Positions 1 to 9,633 of a DNA stretch of 64,000 nt are shown in pieces. Made by a program: the position numbers and the translations under genes. This DNA is from an uncultured Pelagibacteraceae bacterium (lineage in GTDB: Bacteria; Pseudomonadota; Alphaproteobacteria; Pelagibacterales; Pelagibacteraceae). The stretch's first letter is position 1, and the number at the start of each line of letters is the position of its first letter. Location: assembly GCA_902560225.1 (NCBI GenBank), contig CACEKT010000001.1:1-64000 (forward strand). Direction: 5' to 3'. The notes under the pieces were generated by a model. The model had not been told where the DNA came from. It made no database searches and worked only from the letters and a program-made list of their open reading frames with translations.

Positions 1-876
1 CAAGATGTTAGAGATTTAAAGAGAAGAACTCATGCTAACAGATTAAATGGAATTGATGCGGTATATTTAAGTACTGAAGAAGTTAAAAAATTTTGTCCAA
101 TTATAAATACATCGCAAAATATTAGATACCCAGTATTAGGTGGAACTCTTCAAAGAAGAGCTGGTACAGCAAGACATGATGCTGTTGCATGGGGTTATGC
201 AAGAGGTGCAGATGAAATGGGTGTTGATATAATTCAAAATTGTGAAGTTAAGGGAATAAAAAGAAATGGCGACTCTGTTGAAGGAATTGAAACAACTAAA
301 GGTTTTATTAAAACTAAAAAAATTGGTGTCGTTGCAGCTGGTCATTCGAGTGTAATTGCTAATATGGCTGGTTTGAAACTTCCTCTTGAAAGTAAGCCAT
401 TACAAGCTTTAGTTTCAGAGCCAGTAAAACCAATTATTGATACTGTTGTTATGTCTAATGCTGTACACGCTTATGTCAGTCAATCAGACAAAGGTGAACT
501 TGTAATTGGTGCTGGGACAGATGATTATGTTTCTTATACACAAAAAGGAAGTCATCATATTGTAGAAGGAACTCTTAATGCTATTTTAGAATTATATCCA
601 ATATTTAGTCGTATGAGAATGTTGAGACAGTGGGGAGGAATAGTTGATATCTGTCCGGATGCTAGTCCAATTTTAAGTAAAACTTCAATTAAAGGTCTAT
701 ATTTTAATTGTGGTTGGGGCACTGGTGGTTTCAAAGCAACGCCTGGCTCTGGTGATTTATTTGCTCATACTATTGCTAATGATGAGCCTCATAAACTCAA
801 TGCTGCTTTTAATTTAAATAGATTTGTAAGTGGAGACCTTGTTGATGAACACGGTGCTGCAGCGGTTGCTCATTAA
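1..876 (+). CDS. soxB: Sarcosine oxidase beta subunit, 5' end outside window
   Basis: The reading frame is open from base 1, so the N-terminal FAD-binding part lies outside the window and about 291 C-terminal residues are visible. SoxB is the FAD/FMN subunit of heterotetrameric sarcosine oxidase, which oxidatively demethylates sarcosine to glycine and passes the C1 unit to tetrahydrofolate. The visible part has the DAO-type fold end: a Gly-rich [12 protein letters not shown] stretch near the C terminus, and [15 protein letters not shown] near the start of the window. The stop overlaps the soxD start by one base, and soxD, soxA and soxG follow, which fixes the identity. A methionine at 217 is internal, not a start. 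Confidence 0.93.
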   Translation, partial: QDVRDLKRRTHANRLNGIDAVYLSTEEVKKFCPIINTSQNIRYPVLGGTLQRRAGTARHDAVAWGYARGADEMGVDIIQNCEVKGIKRNGDSVEGIETTKGFIKTKKIGVVAAGHSSVIANMAGLKLPLESKPLQALVSEPVKPIIDTVVMSNAVHAYVSQSDKGELVIGAGTDDYVSYTQKGSHHIVEGTLNAILELYPIFSRMRMLRQWGGIVDICPDASPILSKTSIKGLYFNCGWGTGGFKATPGSGDLFAHTIANDEPHKLNAAFNLNRFVSGDLVDEHGAAAVAH

Positions 877-1151
877 TGTTTTTAATAAATTGTCCATACT
901 GTGGAGAACGTGATCAGCAAGAATTTAAGGCTGGTGGTGAAGCTCATATTGAAAGACCTAAGCAGCCAACAGAATTAAGTGATGATCAGTGGGCAGAATA
1001 TTTGTTTATGAGAAAAAATATTAAAGGTGTTCAATTTGAAAGATGGGTCCATGCACATGGTTGTCGCAAATGGTTTAATATGGTTAGAGATACATCTAAT
1101 GATGAAATAAAAGCAATTTACAAAATGGGTGAAAAACCACCTTCTCAATAA
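876..1151 (+). CDS. soxD: Sarcosine oxidase delta subunit
   Basis: This 91-residue protein is the small zinc-binding subunit of heterotetrameric sarcosine oxidase. The visible ligands are C6 and C9 in the N-terminal NCPYCGERD motif, and H59 and C63 in WVHAHGCRKW; this Cys-Cys-His-Cys set is the family's zinc site. The length is normal for SoxD. The start codon overlaps the soxB stop by one base, so translation is probably coupled. It is cytoplasmic and stabilises the alpha-beta assembly. Confidence 0.95.
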   Translation: MFLINCPYCGERDQQEFKAGGEAHIERPKQPTELSDDQWAEYLFMRKNIKGVQFERWVHAHGCRKWFNMVRDTSNDEIKAIYKMGEKPPSQ

Positions 1152-1152
1152 A

Positions 1153-4100
1153 ATGACTAAAAATTTAAGAGTAAAATCCAGTCAATATATTGATGAAACT
1201 AATAGAATTTCCTTTAAATTTAATGGCAAAACTTACCATGGTTTTAAAGGTGATACCTTAGCTTCAGCATTACTTGCAAATGATGTTCATTTAGTAGGTA
1301 GAAGTTTTAAATATCATAGACCTAGAGGAATTATGACGTCTGGTTCTGAAGAGCCAAATGCCATAGTTCAAATAAACCCTGGTACCAACAGAACAGAGCC
1401 TAATGTTAGAGCAACAGAAGTAGAGATCTATGAGGGTTTAGAGGCATCCAGTCAAAATTGCTGGCCAAGTGTTGAGTTTGATATTGGCGGGATAAACAAT
1501 TTCCTCTCCCCTTTTTTTCCAGCAGGTTTTTATTACAAAACATTTATGTGGCCTGCTAGTTTCTGGGAAAAATATGAATTTTTTATACGACACTCAGCTG
1601 GTTTAGGAAAATCACCAATATCAAGTGACCCTGACATTTACGATCACCAAAATGTTCATTGTGATGTATTGGTAGTAGGCGCAGGTATATCTGGAATATT
1701 AGCAGCAAAAAATGCAGCTAAAAATAATTTCAAAACATTGTTAGTTGATGAAAAAAATGAACTTGGTGGATCAACTATTTATGAAAATAATGAATTGAGC
1801 AAAATTGATAATAAAATTCCCTCTGAGTGGTTAAAAAAAGAAATAGAAGAACTTAAAGTTATCAAAAATCTTGAAATAAAATCTAGAACAAGTGTAGCTG
1901 CATACCATCAATATAATTATCTTCTAGCTAGAGAAAATCTAACAGATCATTTAGAAACTAAAGATAAAATAAATAAAATTAGGCAACGACTTCTTAAAAT
2001 AAGAGCTAAAAAAGTAATTTTAGCTACAGGTGCATTAGAGAGACCTTTAATATTTAATAATAATGATAGACCAGGAATAATGCTTTCTTCTGCTGTAAAA
2101 AAATACAGTGAATTTTATGGGGTTGCTTGTGGTAGTAAAAATGTTTTTTTTACTAATAATGATAGTGCTTATGAAAGCGCTTTATCTTTATACAACAAGG
2201 GCATAAATGTTGAAGCTATCATTGATATTAGAGAACAATCTGAAAGTAAAATTGTAAAAAAAGTAAACAAAGTAGGTATTAAAATTTACTGGTCACATTC
2301 GATTGTTGATACAGCTGGATACAAAAGACTAAATAGTGTTTCTATCATGAAGCTATCAAATGATGGAACTTCAGTAATAGGAAATAAAATTTCTATTTCA
2401 TGTGATTGCTTAGGAGTTGCTGGTGGTTGGACACCAGCTGTACATTTATATACGCAATCAGGGAGTAAACTGAATTTTGATGAAGAAAAAAAAGCTTTCA
2501 TACCAAATAAAAATACATCTGAACAAATAAGTGTAGGATCTTGTAGTGGAGATTTTAAAATTAATGAAATCATTAAAAATTTAAATCAAAAACTAAAAGA
2601 TACACTAAATATTAAACAAACTGATTTAGATAACATTAAAGTTGAGGTTGATCAGGAAAATTCAAAAAGAAATATTTGGTTACTACCCTCTGATAAGCCT
2701 GTGGGTAAAACAAAACCATTTGTAGATTATCAAAACGATGCAACTGCAAAGGACATAAAATTGGCCTTAAGAGAAGGTTTTAGATCTATCGAGCATGTTA
2801 AAAGATACACGACTACTGGTATGGGCACCGATCAAGGTAAATTAGGAAATATGCATGCACTAGGAATAATCGCTGATACAGCAGGTGTTAAAATGGGAGA
2901 ATTAGGCACAACGACATTCAGACCTCCTTACACACCATTAACATTCGGAACTATTGTAGGTCGAAATGTAAAAAAATTTTTTGATATTTTTAGAAGAACA
3001 CCAATGAATGACTGGCATGTTGAAAATAAAGCTGAATTTGAAAATGTCGGTCAATGGAAGAGAGCTTGGTACTACCCTATTAATGGAGAAAAAATGCATC
3101 AAGCAGTTCAACGAGAAAGTAAAGCTGCTAGAGAAAGTGCTGGTATATTAGATGCCTCTACTCTTGGTAAAATTGATATTCAAGGAAGTGATGCCTCTGA
3201 ATTCTTAAATAGAGTTTATACAAATGCTTGGTCAAAATTAGCTGTAGGAAAGTGTAGATATGGATTAATGTTAAATGAAGATGGGATGGTTTATGATGAT
3301 GGAGTTACAACAAGATTAGACGAAAATCACTATATCATGACAACAACTACGGGTGGAGCTGCAAATGTTTTAGGGAAACTTGAAGACTATCTTCAAACAG
3401 AATGGCCTGAACTCGATGTGTATTTAACTTCTGTAACAGATCACTATGCTACTGCAAGTTTGTGTGGTCCTAATAGTAAAAAAATTCTTAAAAAAATAAT
3501 TCCAGGTTTAGATTTATCAGATAAAAATTTCCCTCACATGTCATTCAAAGAAGCTAATATTGAAAATATTCAATGTAGAATAATGAGAATTAGTTTTACT
3601 GGTGAGCATAGTTACGAAATTAATGTTCAAGCAAGTTATGGAAAAGATTTGTGGGAAAAATGCATGGAGGCAGGTAAAGAGTTTAACATTACACCTTATG
3701 GAACTGAAACAATGCACTTATTAAGAGCAGAAAAAGGTTTTATAATTGTAGGTCAAGATACAGATGGAACAATGACTCCAATCGATCTTCAAATGGATTG
3801 GATAGTAAGCAAGAAGAAGTACGATTTCATAGGAAAAAGATCTCTTTATAGATCTGATACAATGAGAGAAGATAGAAAGCAATTAGTGGGGTTATTAACC
3901 GATGATCCAAATACAGTTTTAGAAGAAGGAGCACAAATAGTTTCTGAGTTAGACCAAAGCCCAGTTGAAATGCTTGGACATGTAACCTCAAGTTATTTTA
4001 GTCCAAACCTTAATAAATCAATTGCACTTGCAGTTATCAGGAGTGGAAAAGACATGATGGGAAAAAAACTTTTTGTGCCGATGGAAAATAAAAATATTAA

Positions 4101-4158
4101 TGTCACTGTTTCCAATCCAGTGTTTTATGATGAGAAAAATGAGAGGTTGAATGCTTAA
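1153..4158 (+). CDS. soxA: Sarcosine oxidase alpha subunit
   Basis: This is the large subunit of sarcosine oxidase, about 1001 residues. An N-terminal 2Fe-2S-ferredoxin-like fold (FNGKTYHGFKGDTLASALL) is followed by an NAD/FAD Rossmann motif GAGISG near residue 177, and by a C-terminal aminomethyltransferase (GcvT-like) domain over roughly residues 590-1000 that takes formaldehyde-level carbon to folate. An in-frame ATG at 1129 lies inside soxD; the ATG at 1153, directly after the soxD stop, gives the MTKNLRVKS start and is preferred. The 3' end overlaps soxG by 8 bases. Together the subunits feed glycine and C1 units, which suits osmolyte-derived methylated amines as substrate source (inference). 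Confidence 0.95.
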   Translation: MTKNLRVKSSQYIDETNRISFKFNGKTYHGFKGDTLASALLANDVHLVGRSFKYHRPRGIMTSGSEEPNAIVQINPGTNRTEPNVRATEVEIYEGLEASSQNCWPSVEFDIGGINNFLSPFFPAGFYYKTFMWPASFWEKYEFFIRHSAGLGKSPISSDPDIYDHQNVHCDVLVVGAGISGILAAKNAAKNNFKTLLVDEKNELGGSTIYENNELSKIDNKIPSEWLKKEIEELKVIKNLEIKSRTSVAAYHQYNYLLARENLTDHLETKDKINKIRQRLLKIRAKKVILATGALERPLIFNNNDRPGIMLSSAVKKYSEFYGVACGSKNVFFTNNDSAYESALSLYNKGINVEAIIDIREQSESKIVKKVNKVGIKIYWSHSIVDTAGYKRLNSVSIMKLSNDGTSVIGNKISISCDCLGVAGGWTPAVHLYTQSGSKLNFDEEKKAFIPNKNTSEQISVGSCSGDFKINEIIKNLNQKLKDTLNIKQTDLDNIKVEVDQENSKRNIWLLPSDKPVGKTKPFVDYQNDATAKDIKLALREGFRSIEHVKRYTTTGMGTDQGKLGNMHALGIIADTAGVKMGELGTTTFRPPYTPLTFGTIVGRNVKKFFDIFRRTPMNDWHVENKAEFENVGQWKRAWYYPINGEKMHQAVQRESKAARESAGILDASTLGKIDIQGSDASEFLNRVYTNAWSKLAVGKCRYGLMLNEDGMVYDDGVTTRLDENHYIMTTTTGGAANVLGKLEDYLQTEWPELDVYLTSVTDHYATASLCGPNSKKILKKIIPGLDLSDKNFPHMSFKEANIENIQCRIMRISFTGEHSYEINVQASYGKDLWEKCMEAGKEFNITPYGTETMHLLRAEKGFIIVGQDTDGTMTPIDLQMDWIVSKKKYDFIGKRSLYRSDTMREDRKQLVGLLTDDPNTVLEEGAQIVSELDQSPVEMLGHVTSSYFSPNLNKSIALAVIRSGKDMMGKKLFVPMENKNINVTVSNPVFYDEKNERLNA

Positions 4159-4714
4159 CTATAATTCAGTTATTAAAAATGAAATTAATCAAGAAAGTAT
4201 TTCAGTAAAAGAAATCTCTCCAGTAATGAAAATTAATTTAAGAGGTAAAAAAAGAGAATTTTTAACAAATGTTGGTAAAAAACTTAACATGATCTTGCCT
4301 ACAGAAGCAAACACTTCAACCACAAGTGATAAATTAACAGCAATATGGCTTAGCCCAGATGAATGGATGATAGTCTCAAATGAACTTGTAAGCAAAGATA
4401 CCAACAAATACGAACTATATGAAATGTTATTTAATAGTATTTCAAAAACAAATTTAGGTGCTGTTATAGATGTAACAGATCAATTTGTTCAATTAGAACT
4501 TAAAGGCGAAAATATCTATGAAGTTTTTTCAGCAGGATGTCCCTTTAATTTTAATGAATTTAAAGAAAAGAAAGGATCATCAACTCAGACAGTTTTAAAT
4601 CACATAGATGTAATTCTGCATCATAAAGATGAAAACATTGTGAACCTATTTGTTAGAAGATCTTTTGCTGAACATCTTTGTTCTTGGATTGAAGACAGTG
4701 CTTCAAGATTATAA
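4151..4714 (+). CDS. soxG: Sarcosine oxidase gamma subunit
   Basis: This 187-residue protein is the gamma subunit of heterotetrameric sarcosine oxidase. It has a degenerate aminomethyltransferase-like fold, with WLSPDEWMIVS in the first third and the conserved AGCPFNF stretch in the middle. It is the last gene of the sox operon and overlaps soxA by 8 bases. The sequence is poorly conserved in the family, so position is a strong part of the call. The next gene, on the opposite strand, ends two bases away, so the operon ends here. Confidence 0.92.
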   Translation: MLNYNSVIKNEINQESISVKEISPVMKINLRGKKREFLTNVGKKLNMILPTEANTSTTSDKLTAIWLSPDEWMIVSNELVSKDTNKYELYEMLFNSISKTNLGAVIDVTDQFVQLELKGENIYEVFSAGCPFNFNEFKEKKGSSTQTVLNHIDVILHHKDENIVNLFVRRSFAEHLCSWIEDSASRL

Positions 4715-4716
4715 AA

Positions 4717-5244
4717 TTATTTTTTTCTTCTATAGTCCCATGGCATTTCAAATTTACCTTGCCAGACACCTAATTTTTCATTTTTAGCATTAATTTCATT
4801 ATATATATATTTTTTTGAGTATTTTCTATATGCTAAAGCATAGCCGTTTGAAACTAGCCAAGAATTTAGATTTAAATTTCTTTTATAACACTCTCCAATT
4901 AATCTTTTATATCTATCAGTATCCAAGATTTTACAAGTTATCACCTTGTTATTAATTTTTTTTTTTAATTTTTCAGTTGAAATTTTTCCACATGGATAAT
5001 CTTTAGTAAAAGAAAAAAAAATTATTGTTAAATAAGTTTTTTTGCACATTTGTTGAAATTCAGGTGCATCAATTCCATACAATCTTATTTTTTTTGAATT
5101 TATTTTTACTGTATCACCGTCAATAATTTGAGCATTTCCAGAAATTTCTTTAATCTCTTCAGACTTAACATGGTTATATGTGAAAATAAAAAAAATTGAA
5201 CAGATTATGATTAAAATTATTGCTTTCCTTTTTGTAAAAAACAT
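4717..5244 (-). CDS. Exported thermonuclease-like (SNase) protein
   Basis: A 175-residue protein with an N-terminal hydrophobic segment (about residues 8-22) that acts as a signal peptide or anchor. It is followed by a staphylococcal-nuclease fold: IDGDTVKI at residues 41-48, RLYGIDAPE at 54-62 and DTDRYKR at 108-114. These supply the acidic calcium ligands and the two arginines of the SNase active site. It probably cleaves nucleic acid in the periplasm, perhaps for phosphate and nucleoside scavenging (inference). Cysteines at about 67, 85, 104 and 119 could form disulfides. It stands between soxG (convergent) and the MATE gene. Confidence 0.85.
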   Translation of the reverse strand: MFFTKRKAIILIIICSIFFIFTYNHVKSEEIKEISGNAQIIDGDTVKINSKKIRLYGIDAPEFQQMCKKTYLTIIFFSFTKDYPCGKISTEKLKKKINNKVITCKILDTDRYKRLIGECYKRNLNLNSWLVSNGYALAYRKYSKKYIYNEINAKNEKLGVWQGKFEMPWDYRRKK

Positions 5245-5256
5245 ATTTAAACAATA

Positions 5257-6594
5257 TTAAACATTAGCTAATTTATATTTAATATAATATTTAACATAAA
5301 ATAGTAATATCAATGATATCAACCATTGAAAGATAGCCCAAATATAAAAAAAGGTTTTAAAATCTGCATTAATAGATCTAGCTATATAAAATGATAATAT
5401 TGGGACCACAACATTTCTTGCAATATTATTCAACATAGCTTTCTCAGACTTTTTTAAAGCCATGAAAAAACCATTTGAAAGAAAAAAAATCGGATAAGCT
5501 GGTATAATAAAAGCTGAAATTTTAAGATACATCGAACCATACATAATAACTTCAGGGTTAGATGAAAAGAATTTAGGAACAATGTCAGCACTTATAAAAA
5601 TAACTACACCAGCGATTAACATTATAAATAGCCCATATTTTATTGAGGTAAAATAGGATTGCTCTACTCTTTCGTAATATTTTGCTCCAATATTTTGAGC
5701 TATGATGGATATTATTGCTGTATTAATTCCTAAAACTGGTAACAAAAGAACTTGCTCAATTCTTGTAGCAGATCCATAACCAGCTACAGCGTATTCACCA
5801 AATAAGCCTACATAAGTAAATACAATAGTAGCAGCTACTGAATAACCCAATATAGCAATAGTTATAGGCATTGATTGAAAAAATATATTTTTTAAGAAAA
5901 AAAATTTAGCTTTGAAATGATCAAAGGTTATTTGCTTAATTCTCTGATTGTTTAATATTTTTATCAGAATAATTAAAAAAGATATAAATTGAGCAATTAA
6001 AGTTGCTATTCCAATGCCTGTTATTCCTAATGGTGGGATAAATAAAAATCCAAAAATTAAAATTGGGTTTAAAATTATATTTAAGAAAAAAGAAAATATT
6101 AGAACATTTCTGTAAGTTTTAGTATCCCCTTCAGCATGTAAAAATGAATTTAAAGCTACTACTAATATAAATAAAATTGTTCCTAAAAAAATTATATTAA
6201 TATATTCAAGCCCAAGGGTAGTTACCTTGTTGGAGGAATTCATTAATTGAAATATATTTTCTCCAAAAACAAAACCTAAAATTGATACAACTACTGAAAT
6301 TATAACTGCATAAATGATTACATTTGCAAAATAACTTAAAACATTTTTTTCGTTTTTTTCTCCAATACTGCTTCCTATTAATGAGGTTCCAGCTACAGTA
6401 ACTCCAATAGATGTTGCAATAATAATAAAATATATTGGAAATGACTTGCTCAAAGCAGATAAGGCTTCTGGGGATATTTTGCCCGCATAAAAAGTATCTA
6501 CGATTGTGTAAAGTGTTTGAAATAGAGTTCCTATACTTGCTGGTACAGCAAGTTTTCTAACTAGCAATGAAACTTCATCTTTTAATAAATTCAT
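5257..6594 (-). CDS. MATE-family efflux transporter
   Basis: A 445-residue, very hydrophobic protein with about 12 predicted membrane helices, the usual size of MATE (multidrug and toxic compound extrusion) antiporters. Typical features are the N-terminal PASIGTLFQTLYTIVDTFYAG helix and a repeated two-half organisation with a second start near residue 235. It would exchange Na+ or H+ for cationic or other small organics at the inner membrane; the substrate cannot be told. It is followed by the exported nuclease gene 13 bases downstream and preceded by trhO. Confidence 0.85.
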   Translation of the reverse strand: MNLLKDEVSLLVRKLAVPASIGTLFQTLYTIVDTFYAGKISPEALSALSKSFPIYFIIIATSIGVTVAGTSLIGSSIGEKNEKNVLSYFANVIIYAVIISVVVSILGFVFGENIFQLMNSSNKVTTLGLEYINIIFLGTILFILVVALNSFLHAEGDTKTYRNVLIFSFFLNIILNPILIFGFLFIPPLGITGIGIATLIAQFISFLIILIKILNNQRIKQITFDHFKAKFFFLKNIFFQSMPITIAILGYSVAATIVFTYVGLFGEYAVAGYGSATRIEQVLLLPVLGINTAIISIIAQNIGAKYYERVEQSYFTSIKYGLFIMLIAGVVIFISADIVPKFFSSNPEVIMYGSMYLKISAFIIPAYPIFFLSNGFFMALKKSEKAMLNNIARNVVVPILSFYIARSINADFKTFFYIWAIFQWLISLILLFYVKYYIKYKLANV

Positions 6595-6608
6595 TAATTT
6601 ATGATTTG

Positions 6609-7514
6609 TTAATACTCTTTTTGAAAGATATGTCTTTTTCCTGCTTCTTTAGCAAGATTAATTTGTTTTTGTCTCATCCTAAATCTTGATTTTTGATAAT
6701 CTGTTAGATTATCGTGACAATTTGGACATGAAACGCCCTCTTCATATTTTTTTGATTTTTTATCCTTAGGAGATATTGGTTTCCTACAACCACTGCACAT
6801 TGAATAAGATCCAACTTTTAAACCATGTTTTAAACTGATCCTGTTATCAAAAACAAAACATTCTCCTTTCCATAAACTTTTTTTTTTATTAGTTTTTTTC
6901 AGATAATTTAAAATACCACCATTTAACTGATAAACATTACTATAACCTTTTTTCTCCAGATATACTGATGCCTTCTCACAACGAATACCACCCGTACAAA
7001 ACATAGCTATAGGTTGATTTTTTTTTAATTTTTTTAAATATTTTGGAAAATCTCTGAAGTTATCTACATCGGGATTGATTGCTCCCCTAAATGTTCCAAC
7101 ATCATACTCAAATGGTTTTCTCGCATCTATAAGAATAGTTTCTTTTTCTTTAATCAGCTTATTCCATTTACTTGGATCTACATGACTATCCTTTTTTTTT
7201 ATTCTTTTATTTAAAATTAAATTCATAGGAACAACTTCATTTTTAATTTTTACTTTAGGTTTGTGAAATGGCTGGAAGGAGCTTTTAGAGATATTGATAC
7301 TGTTAAAATTCTCGAATTTAAGAGTTCTTTTTAATTTATTAATAGTGAATTTAATGTCTGTAGCTTTTCCTGAAATAGTTCCATTTACTCCTTCTTTAGA
7401 AATAATTAAAGTACCTCTAATATTTTTCTTATTTAAAGTTTCTAATAAAATTTTTTGATTTTTCTTCAGATAAGAAACTTTAATAAATTTATAAAAACCA
7501 ACTACATCGAACAT
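6609..7514 (-). CDS. trhO: tRNA uridine(34) hydroxylase, rhodanese-like
   Basis: A 301-residue member of the YceA/TrhO family, which hydroxylates U34 in tRNA to ho5U and needs oxygen. An N-terminal acylphosphatase-like domain (residues 1-90, containing EGVNGTISG) is followed by a rhodanese domain with the active-site loop CTGGIRCEK (C173). A C-terminal zinc-ribbon-like stretch contains CSGC and CPNC. Length and domain order match the family. Its ATG overlaps the stop of the upstream O-methyltransferase by one base, so the two are probably translated together. Confidence 0.9.
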   Translation of the reverse strand: MFDVVGFYKFIKVSYLKKNQKILLETLNKKNIRGTLIISKEGVNGTISGKATDIKFTINKLKRTLKFENFNSINISKSSFQPFHKPKVKIKNEVVPMNLILNKRIKKKDSHVDPSKWNKLIKEKETILIDARKPFEYDVGTFRGAINPDVDNFRDFPKYLKKLKKNQPIAMFCTGGIRCEKASVYLEKKGYSNVYQLNGGILNYLKKTNKKKSLWKGECFVFDNRISLKHGLKVGSYSMCSGCRKPISPKDKKSKKYEEGVSCPNCHDNLTDYQKSRFRMRQKQINLAKEAGKRHIFQKEY

Positions 7515-8164
7515 TATAACTTTCTACAAACAGTCATTCCATCACCAAGAGGAATTATTAATTTTTCAACCCTTGTATCCTTTGAAATATGATCATTAAA
7601 TTCTTTAATATTTTTAGTAAATTTATCGGTACTGTTATCATTAACAACTTCACCATACCATAAAACATTATCGATAATTATTAGACCATCTTTATTCAAT
7701 AATTCTAGAGAACGTTCATAGTATTTGATATAATTCATTTTATCGGCATCAATAAAAACTAAATCAAACTTTTCATTTTTAATTTCATCTAAACTTTCTA
7801 AAGCTGGTTTAATTAATGTTTTAATTTTATGTTCTTGATTTGCTTTTTTAAAAAAATCTATTGCGACTTTATTAGTTTCTTCATTTTTATCTAAAGCAAT
7901 TATTTTACCATCATCGAATAATGCTAAAGCCATCGAAAGCGTGCTTAATCCAGTAAATGTGCCTATCTCTAAAACCTTTTTAATATTTGAAATTTTTATA
8001 ATTAAATGCAGAAATTGACTTTGTGAAATTGATATTTGCATTCTTTTGATGTCACCAAGGGATGTGTTGTAATCAATTATTTCTTTTTGAACTGGATGTA
8101 AATTAAATCCATGACTTAAGATGTAATCTTGAAGTTTTTTTGTTATATTTAGGTCTGAACCCAT
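7514..8164 (-). CDS. SAM-dependent O-methyltransferase (caffeoyl-CoA type)
   Basis: A 216-residue class I methyltransferase of the Methyltransf_3 family. SAM-binding motif I is VLEIGTFTGLS (about residues 62-72). The acidic motif II FDLVFIDADK and the metal-binding region IIIDNVLWYGEVV follow, as in divalent-cation-dependent O-methyltransferases. The substrate is unknown: catechol-like compounds and tRNA (TrmR/YrrM group) are both known for this family, and the neighbouring trhO, which makes ho5U34, makes a tRNA mo5U34 methyltransferase role attractive (inference). gatB lies 5 bases upstream. Confidence 0.85.
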   Translation of the reverse strand: MGSDLNITKKLQDYILSHGFNLHPVQKEIIDYNTSLGDIKRMQISISQSQFLHLIIKISNIKKVLEIGTFTGLSTLSMALALFDDGKIIALDKNEETNKVAIDFFKKANQEHKIKTLIKPALESLDEIKNEKFDLVFIDADKMNYIKYYERSLELLNKDGLIIIDNVLWYGEVVNDNSTDKFTKNIKEFNDHISKDTRVEKLIIPLGDGMTVCRKL

Positions 8165-8169
8165 AAATT

Positions 8170-9633
8170 CTAAAGTTTTTTCTTTAAAATCTCATTTACT
8201 AATTGAGGATTTGCTTTTCCACCAGAAACCTTCATTACTTGACCTACAAAGAAACCAAATAATTTAACTTTGCCTGATTTATATTCATTAGCTTTATCTC
8301 TGTTATCATCTATGACCTTGTCTATTAATACCTCGAGTGCTTTTGGATCACTCTCTTGTTTTAAACCTTTTTCTTCAACAATTTTCTGAGGATCTTTGTC
8401 ACCTTCCATCATTTGTTCGAAAACTGTTTTTGCAATTTTCCCAGAAATTGTTCCATCTTTAATTAAATTAATTAATTTTGATAAGTTGCCTGCACTTATA
8501 GGGCTTTCAGTTATTTCTAAATTCATTTCATTTAAGGCTGCAAATAATTCACCAATTATCCAATTTGTTGCAAGTTTTACATCAGATTTCTTAATTACAT
8601 TTTCAAAGTAATTAGATGTTTCAATATCAGAAACTAAAATGTTTGCTTCGTAAGGAGATAACTTAAATTTTTCTATAAATCTTTTTTTCTTTTCATCTGG
8701 TAGTTCTGGAATTTCTGATTTTAAATTTTCAATAAAATCATCTGAAACTTCTAGTGGCAATAAGTCCGGATCTGGAAAATATCTATAATCATGAGCATCC
8801 TCTTTTGATCTCATTGATCTAGTTTCATTCTTTTTAGTATCAAAAAGTCTTGTTTCTTGATCAATTGTTTGACCTTCCTCAATTAAATCAACTTGTCTGT
8901 TGGCTTCGTATTCAATTGCCATTTGCATGAACTTTATAGAGTTAACATTTTTAATCTCACATCTGGTTCCAAATTCTTTTGATCCTTTTTTTCTAACGGA
9001 TACATTTACGTCAGCTCTTAAAGATCCTTCCTGCATGTTTCCATCACAGGTTCCTAAATATCTCATTATAGATCTTAATTTCTTAATATATGCGTTAACC
9101 TCATCTGGAGATCTTAAATCAGGCTTACTTACAATTTCCATTAGAGCCACACCTGATCTATTTAAATCTACAAAAGTATTTTTAGGGTCTAAGTCGTGAA
9201 TACTTTTGCCTGCATCTTGCTCTAAGTGTAATCTTTCTATACGTACTTCTTTTTGACCTTCGGGCATATCAAGTATTACTTTACCCTCACCTACAATTGG
9301 GTCTTTGAATTGTGAGATTTGATATCCTTGAGGTAAGTCAGCATAAAAATAGTTTTTTCTATCAAAAACAGATCTCTTATTGATTTTAGCTTTTAAGCCA
9401 ATTCCTGTTTTTATAGCCTGTTTTACACAGTATTCGTTTATTACCGGTAACATTCCTGGAAATGCTGCATCAACTAAACTTACCTGGGTATTTGGTTCGG
9501 CACCAAATTTAGTTGCAGATGTTGAAAATAACTTTGACTCTGATGTAACCTGTGCATGAACTTCTAAACCAATAACAACCTCATATTGATTATCCTGTCT
9601 ATTAATTAGATATTCAGATTTGTTCTTGCTCAC
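8170..9633 (-). CDS. gatB: Asp-tRNA(Asn)/Glu-tRNA(Gln) amidotransferase subunit B
   Basis: A 487-residue GatB, the kinase and tRNA-binding subunit of GatCAB, which activates misacylated Asp- or Glu-tRNA and amidates it with ammonia from GatA. The N-terminal signature [12 protein letters not shown] (residues 19-30), the middle [11 protein letters not shown] motif and the C-terminal YqeY-like helical tail are all present. The start overlaps the gatA stop by four bases (ATGA), consistent with a gatC-gatA-gatB operon. A complete GatCAB suggests that Gln-tRNA and/or Asn-tRNA are made indirectly. Confidence 0.97.
   Translation of the reverse strand: MSKNKSEYLINRQDNQYEVVIGLEVHAQVTSESKLFSTSATKFGAEPNTQVSLVDAAFPGMLPVINEYCVKQAIKTGIGLKAKINKRSVFDRKNYFYADLPQGYQISQFKDPIVGEGKVILDMPEGQKEVRIERLHLEQDAGKSIHDLDPKNTFVDLNRSGVALMEIVSKPDLRSPDEVNAYIKKLRSIMRYLGTCDGNMQEGSLRADVNVSVRKKGSKEFGTRCEIKNVNSIKFMQMAIEYEANRQVDLIEEGQTIDQETRLFDTKKNETRSMRSKEDAHDYRYFPDPDLLPLEVSDDFIENLKSEIPELPDEKKKRFIEKFKLSPYEANILVSDIETSNYFENVIKKSDVKLATNWIIGELFAALNEMNLEITESPISAGNLSKLINLIKDGTISGKIAKTVFEQMMEGDKDPQKIVEEKGLKQESDPKALEVLIDKVIDDNRDKANEYKSGKVKLFGFFVGQVMKVSGGKANPQLVNEILKKKL

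Noticed and set aside
1129..1152. Upstream start for soxA
   Set aside because: It overlaps soxD, and the added eight residues are not family-like; the ATG directly after the soxD stop gives the expected N terminus.
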